Source: Lyngbya aestuarii BL J
GTDB lineage: Bacteria; Cyanobacteriota; Cyanobacteriia; Cyanobacteriales; Microcoleaceae
Direction: 5' to 3'
DNA: 64,000 nucleotides
NCBI RefSeq assembly: GCF_000478195.2
Contig: NZ_AUZM01000002.1
Location: 62,001-126,000 of the forward strand
Part shown: piece after piece, positions 16,993-25,766 of the stretch
How the letters are laid out: every line of letters starts with the position of its first letter
Numbering within the stretch: position 1 is the stretch's first letter
The notes under the pieces: generated by a model
Told to the model about the DNA's origin: nothing
What the model saw: the letters and a program-made list of their open reading frames with translations, nothing else
Database searches by the model: none
Position numbers and translations under genes: made by a program

Positions 16993-19104
16993 TTAAACTT
17001 CTAGATGATAGCGACTGGTTAACTTATCCAACTGCTTAACCAACAAACTCAAAAACAGTCCGACATCCGTCACCACACCCACAGACTCAACCGATCCGCG
17101 ATCGCTAAGTTTCGTCACCACTGCGGGGTTGATATCCACACAAACCATTTTCACACCTGCGGCAGTCATATTCCCGACGCCAATGGAATGTAACATCGTC
17201 GAAAGCATCAAAATCATCTCCGCACCCTGCAACAACTCAGTATAATGCTGTTGGGCTTTAATCAAATCCATCTGCGTATCGGGAAGCGGGCCGTCATCTC
17301 GAATTGAACCCGCCAACGAGAAGGGAACATGATTCTTGACGCATTCATACATCACCCCGGTGGTGAGTATCCCTTTTTCCACCGCATTGGCAATACTTCC
17401 ACAGCGTCGAATGGCATTAATTACCTTCAAATGGTGTCGGTGTCCGCCTTTAACGGCTGTTCCCTGCTTCATATCGACACCCAACGAAGTCCCCATCATC
17501 GACTGTTCAATATCGTGAACGGCGATCGCATTTCCACCCAATAATGCCTGTACATACCCTTCGCGGACCAAATGAGACAGATGTTCGGCGCCGCCTGTGT
17601 GGATGACAACTGGCCCTGCGGTGACAATCACTTTCCCACCGCGATCGCGAATTTGGCGCAATTCCCAAGCAACTTGTTCGACAATTAATTCAACTCGACG
17701 TTCACTCGAAACCCCGGCTGACATAAAGCCAAATTCTTGGGGGGTATTGCGTTGTTCGCGAGATTCTGTTTTGCGAATGGTGCGAATTCCGGCGACATCC
17801 ACGACAACTTTTTCGCCGACAATGAGATCCCGCAGTAATTTACATTTTGCCACAATTCCTTCGGAAGTTTCGGTAACAGCGATCGCCCCGTCCATGCGTT
17901 GATTTTGAACTCTGATCCATTCTCCATTGACGCGAATTTCTGTGGGATAGATAGTCGTCACATAAAAATCATCTGGGCTGACGCCACTTTGATGAACAGG
18001 TTCTAACTTCGCATCCTGAATATCTTCCTCTAAAGAAACCGCCCCGATATCAATTAACTGACTAATAATATCTTCCATCACCTGATGGGAGGGTGCGGTA
18101 ATTTTAATCAAAGCATTAGATGTACTTTGACGTTCTTCACCTAAATTAAATTGTTGAACTTTGAAACTTCCCCCGCCTTCGACAATTAAATCTAAGGCTT
18201 GGTTAATTAACCCCGCATCGAGTAAATGTCCTTCCATACGAACAGTACGGGTTTCAATTTGTACCGTTGCATGGCGATCGGGGATAATCGGTTCAGTCAC
18301 ACGCAGCGTTAGACATTTGGCGGCACCCCCTGCTTTAAGAAATTCGCTTAGAGGCGTTTCAATCACCTTAAAACCCGCTTCAGCGAGTCTGGCTTTAAGA
18401 TTATCGCTAACCTTGTTCATTACCACCGTTTCGTTAATATTAACGGCGTTGCAAGCAAAGTTCACGGCGTCGGGTTCTTCGATCGCGATCCGTTTTTCGG
18501 GAGGAACCCGCATTTCAATTAGACGGTTTGAGTAGGAGTCAAACGCAGGCGGATAATACAGCAGATAGCCTCCATTTAACGGACAGAAGCAGGTATCAAG
18601 GTGATAAAAGCGTTCATCCATTAACCGCAATGACAACACTTCAATCTTCAGCCATTCTGCGATCAAAGGATGAGAATCAAGTTCAGAACGGAAACCATAT
18701 CCCGCCCACAAATAGCGTCCTTCGCGGTCAAATAAGGCATCTCCAGCGCCTTCAAAGGGTAAGTCTTTGGGGAGTTCGTGAACGGTAAAGCCTTGAGACT
18801 CAAACCATGCTTTGAAGTGGGGTTCTTCGCCTTGACGTTCTTTGTGGAAGAAGCGACTGAGAACAACCGTTTTATCGAGGACTAAACCTGCATTGGCTGT
18901 AAATACCATGTCAGGCCAGCCTTTTTCGGGTTTAACTAACTCCACAATTGCATGATCTTTAAGAATATGATGAAGTTTTTGCCACTGTTCAACAGAACGA
19001 TCGCGGGAAGATTTGTGAATATTGCCCTCCATCCAGGGATTGATCACATAGTCCACGTCGTAGTGGTCTGGAGAACACATGAGGATGCGAATCGAATCGG
19101 TCAT
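16993..19104 (-). CDS. argZ: Bifunctional arginine dihydrolase / ornithine cyclodeaminase (ArgZ/AgrE)
   Basis: A 703-residue protein. The N-terminal guanidine-modifying domain has all the residues I know from cyanobacterial arginine dihydrolase: Asn22, Asn71 (FTANAG), Glu118 (PFEGAGDAL), His168 (FYHLDTCF) and catalytic Cys264 (GGAAKCLTLR). This domain turns arginine into ornithine, CO2 and ammonia and drives the cyanobacterial ornithine-ammonia cycle. The C-terminal half, after a LOR/SDH-like region (about 275-400), matches the TIGR00300 family, with GPVVIHTGG, LLGGNAIAVHDIE and GGHRHHLKVINAIRRCGSI; in Anabaena AgrE this part gives proline from ornithine. It has a cytosolic role in nitrogen storage and release. 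The gene appears monocistronic. Confidence 0.95.
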   Translation of the reverse strand: MTDSIRILMCSPDHYDVDYVINPWMEGNIHKSSRDRSVEQWQKLHHILKDHAIVELVKPEKGWPDMVFTANAGLVLDKTVVLSRFFHKERQGEEPHFKAWFESQGFTVHELPKDLPFEGAGDALFDREGRYLWAGYGFRSELDSHPLIAEWLKIEVLSLRLMDERFYHLDTCFCPLNGGYLLYYPPAFDSYSNRLIEMRVPPEKRIAIEEPDAVNFACNAVNINETVVMNKVSDNLKARLAEAGFKVIETPLSEFLKAGGAAKCLTLRVTEPIIPDRHATVQIETRTVRMEGHLLDAGLINQALDLIVEGGGSFKVQQFNLGEERQSTSNALIKITAPSHQVMEDIISQLIDIGAVSLEEDIQDAKLEPVHQSGVSPDDFYVTTIYPTEIRVNGEWIRVQNQRMDGAIAVTETSEGIVAKCKLLRDLIVGEKVVVDVAGIRTIRKTESREQRNTPQEFGFMSAGVSSERRVELIVEQVAWELRQIRDRGGKVIVTAGPVVIHTGGAEHLSHLVREGYVQALLGGNAIAVHDIEQSMMGTSLGVDMKQGTAVKGGHRHHLKVINAIRRCGSIANAVEKGILTTGVMYECVKNHVPFSLAGSIRDDGPLPDTQMDLIKAQQHYTELLQGAEMILMLSTMLHSIGVGNMTAAGVKMVCVDINPAVVTKLSDRGSVESVGVVTDVGLFLSLLVKQLDKLTSRYHLEV

Positions 19105-19167
19105 AATAGGTAGAACTAGGTAGACGCTAAACAGAGTTTTAGCAGAAGTTTATACAATTAGCATTCA

Positions 19168-19203
19168 ACCCACTTCTCAGGCTTAGAGGTGGGTAACTTT
19201 TTT
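19168..19203 (+). terminator. Orphan terminator-like hairpin upstream of argZ
   Basis: A 10-bp stem (ACCCACTTCT at 19168-19177 with AGAGGTGGGT at 19185-19194, one T-G wobble), a 7-nt loop, then AAC and six T residues. On the plus strand this looks like an intrinsic terminator, yet no plus-strand gene precedes it: it lies just upstream of the argZ start, which is on the minus strand. It could end an antisense or small RNA, or be part of the argZ leader. Confidence 0.5.
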
Positions 19204-19204
19204 G

Positions 19205-19532
19205 TTAATCATGCCAATCTAGTATTGTAGCAGCTTCGGGGACGCCAACGTTCACTTGATGACATTTTCTTGACTATTGACTCCCCAGGTTTATTCTTTT
19301 TTCCAGAGAATTTTTAGATTGCATTTGTAGAAATTAAATTTCACAGAAATGAGTAATTCTAAAAGATGATTATTTAAGCATCTTTGATTTTCGTAAATTT
19401 ACCGATCACGGTTGTATAATTTAAGAGTAGAGGTTTCAGTGAAAATATTATTTTTTTGATCAGAGACTCAGACTGAAGATGATCCGTGCGAAGTCAAAGT
19501 CATCAATTATCCCTTCTTATCTTGGAGAATAC
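19205..19532. other. Intergenic region, nothing else recognised
   Basis: AT-rich spacer upstream of the decayed small gene at 19533. Beyond the hairpin at 19168 I see no tRNA, repeat or open frame worth naming. Confidence 0.4.
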
Positions 19533-19820
19533 ATGATGAGTATCCAACAGTTGTTTCAAATAACTCAATACGATATCAAAGGTGAAGTAAAATCAGGTAA
19601 AGTGTTAGCCGTTTCAACTTCCTATGAATGGGGAGAAGAAAAGCAACAAGTTTGTTTTCAAGTTGAAGGATAATCTTTGGGACAATGGGTAACAGTACAA
19701 TCTTGATTAGTTGAATAAAAAGTTGCAGTAGAAGCTAAAGATGTTATTGTCAAAGCGGAGACTGTGGCGATTTCTACCATAAAAGACAGAGAAAAATTAG
19801 AGGTGAAAACCCCTGTCTGA
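19533..19820 (+). pseudogene. Decayed small gene with three in-frame stops
   Basis: From the ATG at 19533 (GGAG nine bases before it) one frame reads MMSIQQLFQITQYDIKGEV and on to CFQVEG. It is then interrupted by TAA (19671), TGA (19704) and TAA (19716), and continues in the same frame as KVAVEAKDVIVKAETVAIST to a final TGA at 19818. Each stop is one transition from CAA, CGA or CAA, and the sequence between and after them keeps protein-like beta-strand character. This suggests a 95-codon gene decayed by C-to-T changes. The family is unknown. A terminator still follows at 19866. Confidence 0.6.
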
Positions 19821-19865
19821 TATCCAAACTCCTCTCCAGAGGACTCATACAATAATCAAGAGTTG

Positions 19866-19892
19866 AGTCGGTTTTAACCGACTTTTATTTTT
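19866..19892 (+). terminator. Terminator after the decayed small gene
   Basis: An AGTCGGTT/AACCGACT stem (19866-19883) is followed by TTTATTTTT. It is a standard intrinsic terminator on the plus strand, placed 46 bp after the last stop of the decayed gene, so that gene probably was a stand-alone transcript. Confidence 0.8.
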
Positions 19893-19916
19893 AGACGGGG
19901 AATTAATTCTCAGGCT

Positions 19917-19988
19917 AAAAAGTCGGGTGCATCAAATTCTTAAAGTTTTGTTGGGTTGAATAAACTTAACGGGTTTAATACACCCTAC
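19917..19988. repeat. Imperfect palindromic intergenic repeat
   Basis: The sequence has GTCGGGTGCATCAAA near its left end and GTTTAATACACCCTAC at its right end, which pair as imperfect inverted repeats (about 11 of 15 positions). The CACCCTAC terminus is like that of the element at 9038. It is probably a small dispersed palindromic repeat lying downstream of the REC-GGDEF-EAL gene. Confidence 0.4.
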
Positions 19989-19992
19989 AGAT

Positions 19993-21783
19993 TTACCATT
20001 GAGGAGAAGACTCTAACAGCTTGGTTGCATTTTCTTTGTCCAACGGTTTAGCAAAGAAATAACCCTGACCAAAATCGCAATCAAGTTCTTTTAACTGATT
20101 TAACTGTTCTTCTGTTTCCACCCCTTCTGCAACCACATTCATCCCCATGTGATGAGCAATATTAATAATAACAGGAACCAACCCCCGTTTTTCAAAAGTT
20201 CCATCTAAACGTCCGGTAAAAGATTTATCAATTTTTAAAGTATCGATAGAAAAACAGTCCAAATAACTCAAGGAAGAATAACCCGTACCAAAATCATCTA
20301 AACAGATCTGAATGTCGCGGTCGCGAATTTGTTCTAAAATATTTTGTGCTTTTTGCTGATTTTCCATAATTGCACTTTCAGTAATCTCAAATTTTATAGA
20401 TCGAGAGTCAAGATCAATTTTTTTTAAAATTTTGTCAATTTGATCAATTAAATCAATTTGAGAAAATTGTCGAGCCGACAAATTAATATTGATCGTCAAT
20501 TCTTCATCGGCTAAACCCTGATTTTGCCAGGTTTTTAACTGCTGACAAGCTTCTTCTAAAATCCAATATCCAATCGGAATAATTAAACCGGTTTCTTCTG
20601 CAACTGGAATAAATTCAATTGGTGAAATCAAACCTCGATTGGTATGAAACCAACGAACTAATGTCTCAAATCCTATCAATTTATTAGTCTTTAAATCAAT
20701 AATAGGCTGATAATTTAATCTGAATTCATTCAGAGAAATCGCTTTTCGTAAATCGGTTTCAATTTGAAATGTTTGTACCGCTTTTTGGTGCATTGTCGGG
20801 TCAAAAACTTGATAGCGATTTCCCTGTTTTTTGGCTCGATACATCGCCGCATCTGCATCTCGGAGAATTTGTTGAGGTTGAGTGTAGCTGCTATTACTCA
20901 AAGCAATTCCAATACTCGCATTAACATACACATCATATTTTTCCAATTTAAAAGGAGTTGATAAAGTTTCAATCACTTTTTCAGCCACTTCTACCGCAGG
21001 TTTAATCTCTTGAATATTCGTGAGGATAATCGCAAATTCATCACCGCCCAACCGTGCTAAAATATTAACCTGGGGGAGAGCATTGCTTAACCGATGAGCC
21101 ACAGCCGTCAGCAAACGATCTCCGACCGAATGACCGAGAGAATCATTGACGACTTTAAAGCGATCGCAATCAATGTAGAGTAAAGCAAATTGATCAGAAG
21201 AATCAGCTTGATTATTTTTTAAAGCTTCATTTAAACTATTAATAAATAAAGCTCGATTGGGTAAACCTGTTAACTCATCATGGAATGCTAGTGTGGTGAG
21301 TTGAGCATGAACTTCTTCTAACTCTTGAGTTCGTTCTTTAACCTGCTGTTCAAGCTCAGTATTGAGTTTAGAAATACTTTGGTTCATCGCTTGTAAAGCG
21401 AGATGATGCTGTACACGAGCTAAGACTTCTTGAGACTGAAAAGGTTTGCTAATATAATCTACCGCCCCAACTGTAAAGGCTTTGACCTTATCAAAAACAT
21501 CATCTAAAGCACTCAAAAAAATAATCGGAACATCAGCCGTTTTCGGATCAGCTTTCAAGCGAGAACAGACTTCATAACCATCGAGATCAGGCATCATAAT
21601 ATCTAACATGATCAACTGAGGTAATTTCGCCTGAACAGCTTGTAAAGCCATCGTCCCGTTAATCGCTTGACGCACCTCAAATCCTTTACGAGTGAGTAAT
21701 CGTGACAGCAGACGCAAATTGGCGGGTTGATCGTCAACAATGAGAATATCAGAAGTGTTGAGGGAAGGAGTTTGTTGATCCAT
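19993..21783 (-). CDS. Response regulator with GGDEF and EAL domains (cyclic-di-GMP turnover)
   Basis: A 596-residue cytosolic protein. The REC domain (about 12-125) has the phospho-acceptor Asp61 in IMLDIMMPD and Lys113 in ISKPF. A short coiled coil (135-165) leads to a GGDEF domain with intact active-site ARLGGDEFAII (243-253) and metal-site DCDRFK (205-210). The EAL domain (about 345-590) reads ETL (373-375) instead of EAL but keeps the other metal and catalytic residues: EITES, DDFGTGYSS (496-504), KIDKSF and AEGVETEEQ. It is therefore potentially a diguanylate cyclase and phosphodiesterase controlled by phosphorylation. No partner kinase is adjacent. Confidence 0.95.
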   Translation of the reverse strand: MDQQTPSLNTSDILIVDDQPANLRLLSRLLTRKGFEVRQAINGTMALQAVQAKLPQLIMLDIMMPDLDGYEVCSRLKADPKTADVPIIFLSALDDVFDKVKAFTVGAVDYISKPFQSQEVLARVQHHLALQAMNQSISKLNTELEQQVKERTQELEEVHAQLTTLAFHDELTGLPNRALFINSLNEALKNNQADSSDQFALLYIDCDRFKVVNDSLGHSVGDRLLTAVAHRLSNALPQVNILARLGGDEFAIILTNIQEIKPAVEVAEKVIETLSTPFKLEKYDVYVNASIGIALSNSSYTQPQQILRDADAAMYRAKKQGNRYQVFDPTMHQKAVQTFQIETDLRKAISLNEFRLNYQPIIDLKTNKLIGFETLVRWFHTNRGLISPIEFIPVAEETGLIIPIGYWILEEACQQLKTWQNQGLADEELTININLSARQFSQIDLIDQIDKILKKIDLDSRSIKFEITESAIMENQQKAQNILEQIRDRDIQICLDDFGTGYSSLSYLDCFSIDTLKIDKSFTGRLDGTFEKRGLVPVIINIAHHMGMNVVAEGVETEEQLNQLKELDCDFGQGYFFAKPLDKENATKLLESSPQW

Positions 21784-21914
21784 TTTGAGGAAAAATAAAA
21801 GTTAGTCTATTCACAACCTAGAATTTAAAAAATAGAAAATACACATAAGCAGCCAACTTCAGAAGTCATCTTTGAATTCCCCCCTGATCATCTTCGATTT
21901 CACAGGCTAAACTG

Positions 21915-23120
21915 TCAACAATCAGCGTACCAAATCGATTCTACCTTGTGTGCGATCGCGTGAGCTTCTCTTTGGCGTTGTTCAGCCGATGGAGTCTCTA
22001 GTAAAACCGTTACATGACCTAATTTTCGTCCGGGACGGGATTCTGTTTTACCATACCAATGAACAAAAGCGTTCGGAATTTCAGCGAGTTGCTGTTGTTT
22101 CTCCCCATACAACGGTTGTAATATTCCGGGTTTTACCATCGCCTGTTCATAACCCAATAAGTTTACCATAACTGCTCCAGGACAGTGCATTTGAGGATCT
22201 CCTAAAGAGAAACCACAAACCGCTCTTAAATGTTGCTCAAACTGAGAAGTATGAGAAGCATCTAAAGTAAAATGACCAGAATTGTGAGTTCGAGGAGCGA
22301 TTTCGTTAATCAAAATCTGACCTGAAGTCGTTAAAAACAACTCAATGCCAAACACACCAACCGCGTGTAAACTATTCAGTAAGGTGTGGGCAATCGCTTC
22401 AATTTGAGCCGTCAAAGTCGGAGTAATCGATGCCGGAGCAATCACCCAACGACAAACTTGATCAATTTGACAGGTTTCTACTACCGGGTAAACCGCCACC
22501 TCTCCCGTCACCGAACGAGCCGCAATCACCGCTAACTCTCGTTCAAAAGGAACAAATTCTTGAAATAATACCGGAGAATCACCTAACTTTACCCAAGTTG
22601 AGCGTAAACTTGCCTCATCCTTAAGAATGAAAGTTCCCTGTCCATCGTAACCATGACGACGGGTTTTCAAGACAACTGGAAATCCCCAAGCTTTTTCAAC
22701 CGTTTTCAAAACTTGATCTTCTTCTTCATCCTTTGTTAAGGCTTGAAACTGAGGAATAGGCAATCCCAATTCTTGCAGAAAACAAAGCTGATCATATTTA
22801 TCCAGTAAAACCCTTAACGCTTCTAAACGCGGACGAAAACAGATCCCCTGTTGAGCGAGGGGAAACAAACTCTCGAGATCAACAAACTCATTTTCAAAGG
22901 TAATCACATCACAGTGATTGGCTAACTCTGCCGTGGCTTGAGCATCTTCAATCTCTGCAAAGACTGTCTCTGTCGCCAGAGAAACCGCCGGATCATTGGC
23001 ATTGGGAGTTTGCACCACCACAGAAACCCCTAAAGACTGGGCTGCACTTGCCATCATTGAGGCTAACTGTCCGCCACCAATTACACCGACTCGCGGTCGA
23101 ATTTGAAGTTGTTCTGCCAT
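21915..23120 (-). CDS. purK: N5-carboxyaminoimidazole ribonucleotide synthase PurK
   Basis: A 401-residue ATP-grasp enzyme that carboxylates AIR with bicarbonate in purine synthesis, working with PurE. RVGVIGGGQLASMMASAAQ near the N-terminus is the PurK signature (G-G-G-Q-L). KTRRHGYDGQGTF is the ATP-binding loop, and INEIAPRTHNSGHFT contains the conserved metal/ATP residues (NE-APR-HNSGH). The length is normal for cyanobacterial PurK. It lies alone, with its promoter region in the 188-bp gap before the divergent pentapeptide gene. Confidence 0.95.
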   Translation of the reverse strand: MAEQLQIRPRVGVIGGGQLASMMASAAQSLGVSVVVQTPNANDPAVSLATETVFAEIEDAQATAELANHCDVITFENEFVDLESLFPLAQQGICFRPRLEALRVLLDKYDQLCFLQELGLPIPQFQALTKDEEEDQVLKTVEKAWGFPVVLKTRRHGYDGQGTFILKDEASLRSTWVKLGDSPVLFQEFVPFERELAVIAARSVTGEVAVYPVVETCQIDQVCRWVIAPASITPTLTAQIEAIAHTLLNSLHAVGVFGIELFLTTSGQILINEIAPRTHNSGHFTLDASHTSQFEQHLRAVCGFSLGDPQMHCPGAVMVNLLGYEQAMVKPGILQPLYGEKQQQLAEIPNAFVHWYGKTESRPGRKLGHVTVLLETPSAEQRQREAHAIAHKVESIWYADC

Positions 23121-23308
23121 GACTGGCTTCTTAATGGATTGAAACTACTCCTTATTTTATCGGTAAACGGTAAACTGACCGTCGAAATTAATAAATTTTG
23201 CTCAAAATTACAAACAATTAAGTCTTCACTAACAATTGGTTCATTTGGCTTCAGGTTGAGGAAAATTGAAATAGATAGACTCTAAAATACAAAAAACAAA
23301 CATTAACC

Positions 23309-23887
23309 ATGAATAGTGAAGAACTTTTAACCCGTTATGCCTCTGGAGAGCGAAATTTTCGGGATACAGACTTGTTTCGAGCTGAACTGAGTAACGCTAA
23401 CCTCAGTGGGACGAACTTGTTTAGGGCTAACCTGTTTCGGGCTAACCTATTTCGGGCAAACCTGTTGGGGGTGAGTCTGTTTAACGCTAATTTGATCGGA
23501 GCTAACTTGTATTGTGCCAACCTGAGCGGAGCCAACTTGAGCGGAGCCAACCTCACCCGAGCCGATCTCACCGGGGCGGACTTGAGTGGGGCTGACTTAC
23601 ACGGTGCGGACTTGAGTGGGGCGATTTTATCGGGGGCTAACTTGAGTTATGCCGATTTGAGCAAGTCTACCCTGTTCAAAGCTGAACTCCTCAATGCTAC
23701 CTTGATTCATGCCAATCTCAAAGGTGCCAATGTCAAACAAACAAATTTGACCGGTGCGGTTGTTCAGGATGCGGTGTTTGTTAAAGCGATGGGTTTGGCG
23801 TTTGAGGTGGTCAGCCAGCTCAAAGAGCAGGGTGCTATTTTAGAAGAAGCGAGCAGTAATCGTCGGGTCAACGCAGCGATGTGCTAA
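23309..23887 (+). CDS. Pentapeptide-repeat protein
   Basis: A 192-residue protein with tandem A(D/N)LXX pentapeptides from about residue 22 to 150 (for example ANLSG, ANLFR, ADLTG). This pattern folds as a right-handed quadrilateral beta helix. The N-terminal MNSEELLTRYASGERNF cap and a non-repeat C-terminal helix (about 155-185) flank it. Such proteins are very common in cyanobacteria and mostly unassigned; a few mimic DNA. It has no signal peptide, so it is cytosolic. The four consecutive ANLFR-type units suggest local repeat expansion. Confidence 0.9.
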   Translation: MNSEELLTRYASGERNFRDTDLFRAELSNANLSGTNLFRANLFRANLFRANLLGVSLFNANLIGANLYCANLSGANLSGANLTRADLTGADLSGADLHGADLSGAILSGANLSYADLSKSTLFKAELLNATLIHANLKGANVKQTNLTGAVVQDAVFVKAMGLAFEVVSQLKEQGAILEEASSNRRVNAAMC

Positions 23888-24045
23888 TGTTAACTCGCGA
23901 TTATTATCAACGGTCCGTGCCGTCTCCGTCGTTTTACGGCGGAGTAATCTGTGACTTCCCCCATTGATTTCTAGATAATCGTGGGGGATACTGTACACCC
24001 AGACTCAGTTTTTTGGGTGAGTTGGAATTCAAAGCTAAAGTAATT
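23888..24045. other. Hairpin-containing leader before the SUI1 gene
   Basis: Two inverted repeats occur here: CTCCGTCG (23924-23931) with CGGCGGAG (23937-23944), and TCCCCC (23957-23962) with GGGGGA (23983-23988), the latter extended by GATT/AATC inside. Neither has a T tract. They could end the pentapeptide gene or fold in the leader of the next gene. Confidence 0.35.
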
Positions 24046-24411
24046 ATGGCATCCAAGCACAATTCTGATTCGGGTAAAAATTCATCTAAAAATCGCGTTA
24101 TTTATTCCGAATTTGGTCAAGCAACAGATTCAGCTGCGCTCGAACGAGGTCAACCCGATTTACCCCCGAACCAACAAAATTTAAAAGTACAAGCTTCTCG
24201 CAAAGGACGTAAAGGAAAAACGGTGACAGTCATTTCCGGCTTTCAAACTTCCGATGAAACGTTAGGAAAATTAGTCAAGCAACTCAAAGCGCAGTGTGGT
24301 TCAGGAGGAACGGTTAAAGACGATACGATTGAAATTCAAGGGGATCACGCTCAAAAGTTAGCCGAGATTCTCACAAAATTGGGATACAAAGCTAAAATAA
24401 GTGGAGGATAA
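24046..24411 (+). CDS. SUI1/eIF1-like translation factor (YciH family)
   Basis: A 121-residue protein. The N-terminal third is polar and probably disordered (MASKHNSDSGKNSSK). The C-terminal part is the SUI1 fold: KGKTVTVISGFQ, LKAQCGSGGTVK and IEIQGDHAQKLAEIL are close to E. coli YciH and archaeal/eukaryotic eIF1. Bacterial YciH is thought to influence initiation fidelity but its role is not settled. The frame opens at a TTG at 24013, but the ATG at 24046 starts the recognisable family N-terminus. It precedes queE by 33 bp and may be co-transcribed with it. Confidence 0.88.
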   Translation: MASKHNSDSGKNSSKNRVIYSEFGQATDSAALERGQPDLPPNQQNLKVQASRKGRKGKTVTVISGFQTSDETLGKLVKQLKAQCGSGGTVKDDTIEIQGDHAQKLAEILTKLGYKAKISGG

Positions 24412-24444
24412 AATAGTGCGTTGGAGAAAGGCTTGGCGTCGTTG

Positions 24445-25059
24445 ATGAATGAAATTGCTATCCATGAGACGTTTCAAAATACGATTCAAGGAGAAGGATT
24501 TTGGGCAGGAACACCTGTAGATTTTATTCGGTTAGCGGGGTGTCCGGTTCAATGTCATTATTGTGATACCGGATATGCAAACGGGGGTGAAGGTTTACCT
24601 CGCAATCTTCGTTCTTTTGAGGCGTTAATTGCAGAATTGCGATCGCCGAAAGTCGTGATTTCTGGGGGCGAACCATTTATTTATCCTCAACTTCCTGATT
24701 TAGTCAAGTGTATTGAAGCCACAAATCGCACTGTCTCTATAGAAACATCTGGCTCATTTTGGCAACCGATTTCTTCCTCAGCTTGGATCACATTAAGTCC
24801 GAAAGAACATCTCAATTCTCACTATCCCGTTGTTGCTCAAATGTGGGAACGAGCTTCGGAAATAAAATTGGTGATTGAAACGGGTTCTGAACTCAAATAT
24901 TATGATCAATATTTATCCTTAAAACCCCAAATTCCTATATTTTTACAACCTGAATGGACACAACGGGATTATACTTTACCCCTCGTTTTAAACTTACTCC
25001 AACAATATCCAAAATATCGACTTTCGCTTCAGTTACATAAATATTTGGGTGTAGACTAA
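24445..25059 (+). CDS. queE: 7-carboxy-7-deazaguanine synthase QueE (radical SAM)
   Basis: A 204-residue enzyme that contracts 6-carboxytetrahydropterin to 7-carboxy-7-deazaguanine on the way to queuosine. The radical-SAM motif is CX3CX2C at Cys33, Cys37 and Cys40 ([13 protein letters not shown]). It is preceded by the family's [20 protein letters not shown]-terminus and followed by [10 protein letters not shown] start at the ATG at 24445, though upstream GTG or TTG codons in frame extend it by about ten residues. It is followed after 6 bp by a QueD-like gene, so the two form a queuosine operon. Confidence 0.93.
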   Translation: MNEIAIHETFQNTIQGEGFWAGTPVDFIRLAGCPVQCHYCDTGYANGGEGLPRNLRSFEALIAELRSPKVVISGGEPFIYPQLPDLVKCIEATNRTVSIETSGSFWQPISSSAWITLSPKEHLNSHYPVVAQMWERASEIKLVIETGSELKYYDQYLSLKPQIPIFLQPEWTQRDYTLPLVLNLLQQYPKYRLSLQLHKYLGVD

Positions 25060-25065
25060 TCAAAA

Positions 25066-25515
25066 ATGATCGATTCTCGTTGGCACTATCCGACTTCTCT
25101 TAAAGAGACTCAAAAGATTCCCTATCAAGGAATAATTCCGCTTGAAAATCAAGTTCATCATCAACCGATCACGTTTAATTATACAATTAAAGCGACTTTT
25201 CGTCGTCAACATTGTAATCCACCAATTTGGACAGATTTTCACTATCATACCTTTGAAGTTATTCTCGAACTCGCTGCAATTTGTCAACCGGAAGATTTGT
25301 ATGGGTTAGATATGGTTGAAATGGAAAATAAACTTAATCTTTGGACGGAAAAACTTCCCGAAAAAATTAATGAACATCCCTTATGTCCCCACGGAACCAC
25401 AGAAGAAATGTGCTTGTATTTTGCTCAGATTCCCGTTGAACCTCATGTTAAACTACTAAGTGTCAGTATTTCTGAAACACCTAGCCGAGTCACCACCTTA
25501 CAGCTTTCCGAGTAA
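25066..25515 (+). CDS. queD: Divergent 6-carboxytetrahydropterin synthase-like protein (QueD family)
   Basis: A 149-residue protein in the T-fold 6-pyruvoyl-tetrahydropterin synthase family by pattern. FRRQHC (45-50) replaces FxAAH, HYH (59-61) replaces HGH, and the C-terminal TTEEMCLYF and SVSISETPS match the PTxEN and ET segments. The three zinc histidines (49, 59, 61) are therefore present. The usual cysteine five residues before HGH and the LDH block are not recognisable, and Cys50 sits elsewhere. Adjacency to queE (6 bp) supports a role in preQ0 synthesis, but activity on dihydroneopterin triphosphate is not assured. A canonical QueD may exist elsewhere. Confidence 0.7.
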   Translation: MIDSRWHYPTSLKETQKIPYQGIIPLENQVHHQPITFNYTIKATFRRQHCNPPIWTDFHYHTFEVILELAAICQPEDLYGLDMVEMENKLNLWTEKLPEKINEHPLCPHGTTEEMCLYFAQIPVEPHVKLLSVSISETPSRVTTLQLSE

Positions 25516-25618
25516 CCCTATCGTGATCTCAACTGGCAAAACGTTTGTGCGGAGAAGCCGATTTCGAGATATGATCAGACGTGAAACAATTTTGTCATCA
25601 TTACGTTAGTAGATTGTT

Positions 25619-25708
25619 ATGGATATTCTCTCATTGGGTTGGGTTGCTGTTCTGGTTGTATTCACTTTCTCTATTTCAATGGTCGTTTGGGGGCGTAACG
25701 GCTTCTAA
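25619..25708 (+). CDS. petN: Cytochrome b6f complex subunit PetN
   Basis: A 29-residue single-helix thylakoid protein, [20 protein letters not shown] then MVVWGRNGF, nearly identical to the PetN (subunit VIII) I know from other cyanobacteria and chloroplasts. PetN is needed for stability of the b6f dimer. The ATG at 25619 and TAA at 25706 bracket the whole peptide. A terminator hairpin follows at 25743. Confidence 0.95.
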   Translation: MDILSLGWVAVLVVFTFSISMVVWGRNGF

Positions 25709-25742
25709 ATTCCCTGAAATTAGGAGGATCACTTAATGTTTG

Positions 25743-25766
25743 GGGTGGATATTTTTCCACCCTAAA
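25743..25766 (+). terminator. Hairpin after petN
   Basis: GGGTGGA (25743-25749) pairs with TCCACCC (25756-25762) around a 6-nt AT loop and is followed by TAAATTTT. It probably ends the petN transcript. The stem overlaps a nine-codon reading frame (25736-25765) that is preceded by a strong AGGAGG. Confidence 0.65.

Noticed and set aside
19658-19852. Minus-strand 64-codon frame over the decayed small gene
   Set aside because: It is the complement of the plus-strand decayed frame and has a Ser/Thr-rich shadow composition.
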